Below are positions 56,601 through 64,000 of a stretch of 64,000 bases of DNA, one piece after another (the stretch's first letter is position 1; each line of letters opens with the position of its first letter). The stretch spans positions 4,712,001 to 4,776,000 of the forward strand of contig NC_133101.1 of NCBI RefSeq assembly GCF_022965805.1, in the 5' to 3' direction. Position numbers and translations under genes: made by a program. The notes beneath the pieces are model-generated. The model had not been told where the DNA came from. It did no database searches and saw only the letters and a list, made by a program, of their open reading frames with translations. This DNA comes from Primulina eburnea. Taxonomy: Eukaryota > Streptophyta > Magnoliopsida > Lamiales > Gesneriaceae.

Positions 56601-58752
56601 CCTCATGTCTACTGAAGACATGCGAACAAGCTGATTTTCTGATTCATTGGGTTGATTTTGAACCCATTTCAAGGTTGTGATAATTGCTATTTCAGCCAAA
56701 ATGGCAGATGAATCCACAACAGAACAGGTAAGATCAAAATCTGAAAATAACATGAGGCAATGTTCTGCGGGATTGTGCTCTCTGGCCAATGGAACAACAG
56801 TTTTCTGATTAAGTGGCTGAGCAAGGAAAAACTCTATTTCAAGTTTCATAGCTTGAAGATATAGCTTTTCAATGATGTCAAGCTCTTCCCCTGTTAAAGA
56901 CACACTCAATTTCTCCAGCAAGTCCACTGTTTGCAAAGCTGACGCCTATATGTGAAGAAGAGAAACAGACCTATGAGACCAACATGCATTTCTTATGCTC
57001 TGATGGATAAAATTTCACTTTGAGAACCCATGAGCTAAGCTGGGTTTCTCATTTGCAACACATACCTGAAACTCATCGGAGGAATAACTCTTGATCCATT
57101 TTCTATATGGATGAGTGTCTTCACTAGGATCAAGGCATGCCTGCAACTCCTTACCCAGAAACGCATAAAGACTCATACAAGGTGTCATAGCACCAAGAGC
57201 ATAAGCTGCCAATTTTGTCTTCTCAAAAGGAGTAGCTAATTTACCAGGAGCTTTTACTACTCCAACCTTTCCTGCAGCTGTTGCCAGCAAAAAATCTGTA
57301 TATTTAACAGTAGCAGCATTTGGCGAACTGTCTTTGGACAGGTCAACACCCCACTCCTGCATAATCCAGCGTCAATGGTCATTACAATGGGAATCGTCAG
57401 CAAGTAACATAATGAATCATGCACACATTCCACAGCGTATTTCTAACACTCACTTTTACAATGGAATCATGCATTTTGAGCTCTTCTAAAACACTCTGTC
57501 GCAGTTGGTGAATCCCAACTTTTGCATCATCATCATCCGCACACTCCTCAGCCATTTCATATCTGAACAAAGTTCAGAGTCAACATCAAAATCCTAGCAT
57601 TTTTACTTCACAGATACATAAATAAAAAAGGAGCATGGTGAGACAAGAAACAAAAGCTACATTACAATAAAATAAACCTTTAGAGGACAATGCTTGTATT
57701 TGATAGAATATTATACTTTGGAATTGAAAACACGAACAATTCCATTTGATTTCAAAAGGGGAAATTACATAGGTTGACTAGAACATAGAAAACCATTCTT
57801 GCCACATTTGTGTCATAGGGTGGTGTCAATAGGCTGAAATTTTGGATATGTAAATGGATCTCACATGGCTACGGTGTTTCTTTAATTATTCCCTAAGAAA
57901 GAAAACATTAGCGCGTATTCTCTTCTGTCAACAGCTTATGTACAACCGTTTTACAGAACTTTTCAGGATGAGCAATATCACCAGCAACAGAAAGAAATCA
58001 AGATCAAGAAATGATAATGACTTGCATGTGATTAGTCACAACCTTATGAAGGGGGCTCTCATAGAAGTCACCGTCACAGTCATGTACAAGGGGTTAAGGA
58101 TATGTGATGAATTGGAGCAACAATTAAGATGAAAATTTATCCACTACCTATAGAAAAACAGTTTCAAATTCATAATCATAACCGAAACATACAGTATATC
58201 ACCGAAATGAAAAGAAATTAAAATAGAAAAAAATAAGAGAAACCAAAATTTTCCTACCGCATTTCGTCCACCAGTAAAACAGCCACAGAAAACATCATCA
58301 TAAATAAAAAACTCCATCATCACGACAGAACCAAGTAACGAAAAGAAGAAACGTGAGAATCAATCAAAGATATTAACAATCACTAACACTTTCGCGAAGG
58401 TGCGGAGAAAATAAACGTCCTGCGCAATATAATGGCGAAAACTATCGAGTTTCAGGTTTCCGGCTGCCAAAGAAACCACGAAAGGAGTGTACATGGCCTG
58501 TCTCCACACATTTGTATACTTGATCCAGAATCTTCTGCCCAAGCACTCATCAATCGGCGGCGGCAACACCGTCGCCGAAGATGCCATCGGGATATCGCTG
58601 AAGCGCCTGACGGTTGATACTAATTCGTACGACCGGATGCAGGAGACGAATATGGAAAATTGGAAAAGAGTAGAAGAAATGGATGACGGCCTTGAGAAGA
58701 AATAGTTATGAATCAGCGATGCGGTTTTAGGAAAATGCCACAGCTTTTGCAT
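53604..58752 (-). CDS. TH2: Bifunctional TENA/HAD protein, thiamine monophosphate phosphatase TH2, six exons, 622 aa
   Basis: TH2 removes phosphate from thiamine monophosphate to yield thiamine, the last step before pyrophosphorylation; its TENA-E domain salvages aminopyrimidine breakdown products. Exons: 58388-58752, 57454-57562, 57066-57356, 56522-56945, 56138-56404, 53604-54016; phases 2,0,0,1,1 close exactly. Residues 1-55 are Ser/Arg-rich with few acids, like an organelle presequence; a second in-frame ATG (58585-58587, MASSATVLPPP) would give a cytosolic form. The TENA domain spans about 75-285 (WIKYTNVWRQAMYTPFVVSL, AAGNLKLDSFRHYIAQDVYF, TPFEKTKLAAYALGAMTPC). HAD motifs: DFDLT at 324-328 (nucleophile Asp 324, acid Asp 326) and GDSVGD at 542-547. 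Length and order match my recollection of Arabidopsis TH2. The 2.1-kb last intron holds nothing I recognise. Confidence 0.94.
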
Positions 58753-58812
58753 CAAAATTGAAATTTTTATCTAATCTTTGATTCAGTTAAGCTTCTGTCA
58801 TGCGGTTATTAA

Positions 58813-58847
<35 letters not shown>

Positions 58848-59094
58848 ACGGTGGTAAAGGAGAGTAAACGGGGCCAGGAGAGAGTAGATTGTAGACTCCT
58901 CTGTATTAATTTAATAATAAATGGGAACATTTTGGGCTTGGATTGATAGCCCATTTAACTTTGGTGGATCAAGCCCATTTAATTTTAGGATTTGATTTAA
59001 AGTTCTATCAGCCCATATACCCATTAAATATTCTAAGTAATTTGAAATATTTTATTTTTAGTGTTATTTTATTTTTTTAACTATTTACGGAATG
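58753..59094. promoter_or_regulatory. TH2 leader and promoter region
   Basis: Holds the hexanucleotide tract at 58815-58847 close upstream of the first ATG, probably in the transcribed leader. Further right it contains GGGCTTGGATTGATAGCCCAT and other GCCCA words (about 58930-59015), which resemble plant TCP-type promoter elements common near housekeeping genes (weak inference). Confidence 0.4.
58815..58847. repeat. (CGGCGT)5.5 hexanucleotide repeat
   Basis: A perfect GC-rich run 63 bp upstream of the TH2 ATG in an AT-rich setting; it could affect leader structure or promoter strength. Confidence 0.92.
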
Positions 59095-59097
59095 AGA

Positions 59098-61075
59098 GCA
59101 ACTCCTTCCGTATGAGAGCAACTCCACACTGCACCAAAAACACCATTTTGGTGCAGATTTAATTCTTCCAATGGGAATAGCGCAGCCCCCTTCCCCTGCG
59201 CCAAGGTCTTTTTTTATTTTATTTTTTTTAATGTGTATTTATTATAAATATTTGTATTAAAATTATAAATATTGTAAAATAATAGTATAATATTTATTTT
59301 ATTATTTTAATAATTAGATATTTAATCATAAAAATTTTAAAAAACTAATTGTTGATTTTTAAAATATTTATTTATTTATGTTAATTATTAATATTTAGAA
59401 ACTATTTTGATTTAATAATTTTTAATTAATATAATTTAATACAAATACAAATACAAAAAATTAATATAACAATACAATCCATAACTAAATTGAAAAAGAT
59501 AACTGAAATACAAATGCAACTTGAAACACATAATTCAAATACAAATACAAATACAAAGACAATAATCGAAAGAAAAATACATTTAGAAGATAAACAAACT
59601 AGATAATCAATAATCTGGTAAATTTGATCCGGATCCTCCAAAATCACCCAAATATTTTCCAAACGTGTCAATATCTTGTTGTCCATGTCTTTCTCTTTTT
59701 TGCATAATTTTTTCTCGTCCACACATTTTACATTCTCACTATCTTGAAAATGAATTCTCATTTCCAATCTCATGCATCATCTTCTAGATCATCTTCATTA
59801 TCAGAAAATGAAGATGAAACACAAAACGATTGTATAAATGTTGTTGACCATTTTGAAAACAAAAGAAAAGCAATTTTAAATGTTATATCTCAATACTAAG
59901 AGTTGGTTGTTGCGTACATCATCCAACAAGAGCAAGGAACACACAGGAGTTCAATTCCAGGTCACGTAGTCATAAATCTGTTCAATGATTACTTTGCTGA
60001 GAATCCAACATATAATGAAGCAATGTTTCGAAGACGATTTCGAACGTCTCGAAATTTGTTCCTTCGTATCGTTGATGCGGTAAAGGATCATGATGCTTGT
60101 TTCACACAACGAAATGATGGTGTGGGGCGACTTGGTCAATCGACTATTCAAAAAACGACAGTCGCGTTGTGAATTCTAGCATAAGTTTTACCCGCAGATG
60201 CTACTGTTGAATATATCAAAATTGGAGAATCTACTGCAATTGAGTGTATGCAATGGTTTTGTCGGACTATAGTGGAAGTTTTTGTGGAACGATACTTGAG
60301 ATCACCTACATCCAATGATGTTGCCAGACTACTGTATATTGGTGAACAACGAGGATTCACGGGGATGTGGGAAGTCTCGACTGTATGCATTGGAAGTAGA
60401 AAAATTGCCCCACGGCTTGTACGGGTCAATATGCAGGTCGTATTGGTTCTCCAACAATCATTTTAGAAGCAGTAGCTGATTACGATCTTTGGATATAACA
60501 TACATATTTTGATATGCTCGGATCTAATAATGACATAAATGTTTTGGAGGCGTCCGATATATTTTCCAATCTTGCACAAGGTATTGCTCCTACTGCTCAT
60601 TATAGAATTGGACAAAAAGAATATGATATGGGATATTATTTAGCTGATGGTATTTATCCGAAATGATCAAGTATTGTGCAAAGTATTCATGATCCAAGGG
60701 GTCCGAAAAAGAAATATTTTGCAATGAAACAAGAATCTTGTAGAAAAGACGTGGAACGCGCATTTGGCGTTCTTCAATCACGATTTGCAATTGTGGCATC
60801 TCCAGCACGTGGTTGGAAGAAACGTCATTTACACGACATAATGAAATCATGTATCATAATGTACAATATGATTATCGAAGATGAACATTATTTAAATATA
60901 TTAAATAAAATATAATAATTAATATATGTAAAGTAAATGAATATTCCGAGAATATTCTTTTTGGTGTAAGATTTGAAGTAATTGGGTTGGAGATGGATGT
61001 TGTATTTGGTGCAGAAATCACACTATTTTCGCGTAAAATTTACACCAAAATAGATTTTTTGGTTGGAGATGGACC
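59098..61075 (+). mobile_element. Degenerate PIF/Harbinger DNA transposon
   Basis: About 2-kb relic. The left end (GAGAGCAACTCC ... CACCATTTTGGTGCA) and the inverted right end (GGTCCATCTCCAACC ... CTATTTTGGTGTA on the other strand) are recognisable imperfect terminal repeats. TTA at 59095-59097 and 61076-61078 fits the 3-bp TTA/TAA target of this superfamily. The left end carries a local duplication of CG.ATGAGAGCAACTCC. The interior holds a dead transposase. Confidence 0.72.
59750..60915 (+). pseudogene. PIF/Harbinger (HARBI1-like) transposase relic
   Basis: Protein similarity to plant Harbinger DDE transposases is clear in pieces: a Ser-rich start from ATG 59750; the FRTSRNLFLRIVDAVKDHD segment; YIKIGESTAIECMQWFCR in another frame; and the C-terminal EYDMGYYLADGIYPK and RKDVERAFGVLQSRFAIV blocks. 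It is interrupted by in-frame stops (TAA 59897-59899, TGA 60170-60172, TGA 60664-60666, where the family has Trp) and at least one frameshift between 60172 and 60470. No functional product is expected. Confidence 0.85.
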
Positions 61076-61325
61076 TTAGAGTTTATTGAGGTTCTAAACA
61101 GGTTGAAAAATGACGAAGCTGTCACAGTCAAATTTTAAATTTTTAAGTAGGTTTAGTACAAGATTATGTGTGAAAAAATTTTATTTTATTATAATTTTAA
61201 TTATATCAAATTAAATTAATAGATTAAATAACAAATAAACATGCAAAATTAAATAATAAATACGTAAACTTTCAAGTTCTAAGAAGTATAAAAGTCTAAA
61301 AATAAAATAAATTATACAATACTAT

Positions 61326-61445
61326 TGTCAGACCGTCCGTTTTGTAAAAAATATCTCTGACTGACTCAACTGATAAAATGTATCATTTTTTATATCAAAA
61401 GTATTATTTTTCGTGATACTTATAGATCGGATCAACTAGTGTAAC
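61326..61445 (+). mobile_element. GTGAGAC-ended MITE-like element, degraded copy G
   Basis: Reverse-orientation family landmarks: GTCAGACCGTCCGTTTTGTA, ATCTCTGACTGACTCAACTG, AAAAGTATTATTTTTCGTGA, GATCGGATCAACTAG. Weak, partial copy. Confidence 0.35.
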
Positions 61446-61874
61446 AATAAATATAGTCAACAAATTAATAATTCTTTCTAATAACTTTAATTTCCTTGCT
61501 CAATTCTTGATATATGTCATCTTCCATATAAAATGTACAAATTTGAGTTTTTATTTCGATACATTTAAGTTTTTTTTTGTCCGAGGATATGTTGTCCCAA
61601 AGACATTTTTCTTTAAAAAGTGTATGAATTAGGGAGTGAACGTGAATGTTTCTATATTCCTTGTTTGGACGTATTATACACTAAGGCATTGTTTGGTACA
61701 TGGGATAAGAGTGAGATTGATAAATAATCCCCTTTATCTCATTGATAAATAAATTTTGAGAAGGATAAAACATCCTTTGTAAGAGGTGTGATAATTTTAA
61801 TGTAATGATAAAATATATTACAAGTGACTTAATTACCCCCAATTTAAATGCATTTAAATTAATGTTAAATATTT

Positions 61875-62165
61875 ATTAAATACATACGTACATACAAATA
61901 TATAGATACATATATATACACACACAAAATATATATATATATGTATATGTATTTATATTTATATATACACACGCATATATATATACATGTGTGTGTGTAT
62001 ATTTGTATATATATTTATATTTATATATACACTATATATATATATATATATACACACATGCATATATATACATGTGTGTGTCTATATACACACGTGTATT
62101 TATATACACACTACATGTGTGTGTGTGTATACACACACACGTGTATGTATATACACACTACACGT
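61875..62165. repeat. Compound (TA)/(CA)/(TG) microsatellite
   Basis: About 290 bp of alternating ATATAT, ACACAC and GTGTGT tracts with TACATACATA words, just past the 3' end of AMT1. Open frames here (Tyr/Ile/His/Thr strings) are artefacts of the repeat. Confidence 0.9.
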
Positions 62166-62221
62166 GCACATGGCTTATCATATCCTATGTAACTGTACCT
62201 AAATCGAATGATATTCGTTGT

Positions 62222-63885
62222 TTATTTTATTGGTATGGAACCATATATTTTGCAAGTCCCACACCAATCATCATCATCCTCGTCGTGGTAAATATAAGCC
62301 ATCCCCCCATGGCTAGTCATATCCATTCCGGCCATCTCGGCTTCGTTCGAAATCCGCAGTAACCCTAATTTCTGAAGAGCAAAGAATAGCGGCCCCATCG
62401 TCACACTTACCCATCCGGCTATTACTAGAATCTGGATGATCTGAGCTGCCAAAAGCTTCCCTCCGCCGCCCATGAGCAACCCGTGTGGCCTATCGGGACT
62501 GCCCTGATACACCTCGTACACATATGCCTTCTTGGCAAATAATCCGGTGAATAGTAGTCCCCATGCACCACACCCACCATGCAGTTGGGCTGCTTCCAGT
62601 GGATCATCGTACTCGAGTTTCTCAGCCAATATGTTGAACCCAATCAACACCCAAGCCGAGATGAACCCGCATATGATCGCGGCCCACGGCTCGACCACCG
62701 AGCATCCTGACGTGATCGCGGCCAATCCCCCTAACAAACCATTGCACACATCAGTCACATTCCAATGCCCAACCAGAAGCCTCTTCCCAAACAAGGTGGT
62801 AAGGGCCGCCGTGCTCCCTGCCAATGTCGTCGTGACAGCTGTCCTCCCGACCGCGCTCCACTGGCCGTAATACGAGCCCCTTGTACCGTATGGCTTGTTT
62901 ATGACTAAAAACGAACCGGGATTGAATCCGTACCACCCGAACCAGAGCAAGAAACTCCCCAACACAACTAATGAAGCGCTGTGGCCACGCAATGCGACGG
63001 ACCGTCCACTCCGGTCGAACCGGCCGATTCTTGGACCTTCTATGTAGGCTCCCCACAGACCAGCAATACCACCAACCATATGAACCACACCTGAACCGGC
63101 GAAATCGATGGCTCCCGAGCCAAAAAGAAGGCTGCCACTAGTTCTTGCGGCTCCGGCCCAACCGTCACCAGACCAGAACCAGTGCGAAACGACGGGGTAC
63201 ACAAAACCGGTCAGGAATGATGAATATATTAGGTATGCAACAAATTGTGTCCTTTCTGCAATTGACCCGCTGGTGATACCTAATAACATATTATTATATG
63301 TGCAACATGGTCAATTCATGAGCCAACCATGAAAACAATATAACTATGAGAATCCCAATTTGCTTTTGGTGATTAATGGCAATAACTAAACTAATAAAAA
63401 AGGTTGTATTGCATTTATCATAATTATATTAAATAAAGTTAGAAACCTGCTGCAGCAATGGCGAAAGCCCATTGGTAAAGGAAGAAGCTGTAATCCCCAG
63501 TAGTCGAGGGAAATTCCTTGAGCCCGAAGAAGTGTGTGCCGATGAACCCATTGGAGGGCCCGCCGAAAGCAAAGGCGAAGCCGAACAGGTAGTAGCTCAG
63601 GCCACCAGCCGCCGCGTCGAGGACATTTGTGAGCATTATGTTCATTGTGTTCTTGGCTCGGACTGAGCCGGCGCACAGCATGGCGAAGCCGAGCTGCATG
63701 GCGAAAACTAGGTACGCGGAGAACAGGAGGTAAGTGTTGTCTATGGCGTATGTGGCGGAGGAGAGCTTGTCGGAGACGGCTGTGAAGCCGCTGCATATGA
63801 AGGCGGCGGCGGCAGTGGCGTTGGCGGAGCCGCTGAAGAGGGGGAGGAGGTCACTGGCCGTGCAGCTGGTCAAGGGATCAGCCAT
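62222..63885 (-). CDS. AMT1: AMT1-type high-affinity ammonium transporter, two exons, 498 aa
   Basis: Plasma-membrane ammonium uptake protein, trimeric, 11 membrane helices. Exon 1 (63447-63885) and exon 2 (62222-63279) join in phase 1 across a 167-bp intron, giving [18 protein letters not shown]. Both pore histidines are present: His 213 ([13 protein letters not shown]) and His 380 ([12 protein letters not shown]). Other signatures: [35 protein letters not shown] and [20 protein letters not shown]. In the cytosolic tail, GMDMTSHGG keeps the Thr (residue 468) whose phosphorylation shuts AMT1 trimers. The tail then ends in an unusual [17 protein letters not shown]. Length fits AMT1 (about 500). 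The intron suggests an AMT1;2-type member, since several AMT1;1 genes lack introns (from memory). The downstream boundary is a TA/CA microsatellite. Confidence 0.96.
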
Positions 63886-64000
63886 GGCTGCGTTGGAAAT
63901 GTGTGGATTGGTTATGTGGAAATGAATAATAGGGATTAGATTTTATAGGCAATCAATGCTTGAATTTTATGTGACACAAAATTAATTTTATTTTTAAAAA
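63886..64000 (-). promoter_or_regulatory. AMT1 leader and proximal promoter (partial)
   Basis: 115 bases before the AMT1 ATG. A TATA-like ATAAAATC lies at about 63935-63942 on the minus strand. The promoter continues beyond the window. Confidence 0.4.

Noticed and set aside
59426..59773. 115-codon minus-strand frame rich in Phe/Val
   Set aside because: Driven by ACAAATACAAAT simple repeats inside the Harbinger relic; not a membrane protein gene.
61941..62362. Overlapping Tyr/Ile/His-rich open frames
   Set aside because: They are translations of the TA/CA microsatellite, running antisense into AMT1.

Overview
This is nuclear DNA from a flowering plant, most likely a eudicot. The evidence is multi-exon genes with GT-AG introns in AT-rich DNA, plant-only families (PDLP, TENA/HAD thiamine phosphatase, AMT1, plant-type ATRX), and plant LTR retrotransposons primed by initiator-Met tRNA. 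A short repeat built around GTGAGAC..GTCTCAC recalls Lamiales/asterid genomes. That is from memory, so I hold the order-level call loosely.

Layout. 1-0.65 kb: probably the 5' leader of a minus-strand gene that runs off the left edge. 0.65-6.7 kb: AT-rich intergenic DNA with short inverted-repeat elements and a complete miniature LTR retrotransposon (TRIM, 3961-4661, TSD CAAAT). 6.7-9.0 kb: a plasmodesmata-located-protein-like gene (two DUF26 domains plus a membrane segment) broken by apparent frameshifts. 9.5 kb: solo LTR of the TRIM family. 10.6-11.7 kb: an intronless C2-domain gene. 13.9-18.7 kb: an intact Ty1/copia element with identical 182-bp LTRs and TSD AAAAT. 19.5-22.1 kb: a two-exon DUF946/Vps62-like gene. 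22.1-30.9 kb: a very young Ty3 chromovirus (1610-bp LTRs, TSD TGACT) inserted 29 bp after that gene's stop codon. 31.7-49.2 kb, minus strand: a 24-exon ATRX-type SNF2 remodeler with a hAT-like element in one intron. 53.6-58.8 kb, minus: the bifunctional TENA/HAD thiamine monophosphate phosphatase TH2, six exons. 59.1-61.1 kb: a dead PIF/Harbinger transposon. 62.2-63.9 kb, minus: an AMT1 ammonium transporter, two exons.

The host genes are unrelated housekeeping, signalling and transport genes, as is usual on a plant chromosome; I see no operon-like cluster. The most unusual structure is the Ty3 element. It carries an extra 194-residue coiled-coil ORF between the 5' LTR and gag. That ORF and gag-pol each begin directly after a splice-acceptor-like AG in the same context (AG|GAAATGGC), and an AATAAA lies between them. 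This suggests separate spliced or early-polyadenylated mRNAs. Other points worth checking are a 37-nt apparent micro-intron or frameshift in the last ATRX exon, a GC-AG intron in ATRX, the frameshifted PDLP gene, the internally duplicated TRIM with two primer-binding sites, and the Vps62-like gene squeezed between two recent retrotransposons in its own orientation.

Exon models were built by hand from splice signals, reading-frame continuity and remembered family sequences. Phases close exactly for ATRX (only if the 37 nt are removed), TH2, AMT1 and the Vps62-like gene.
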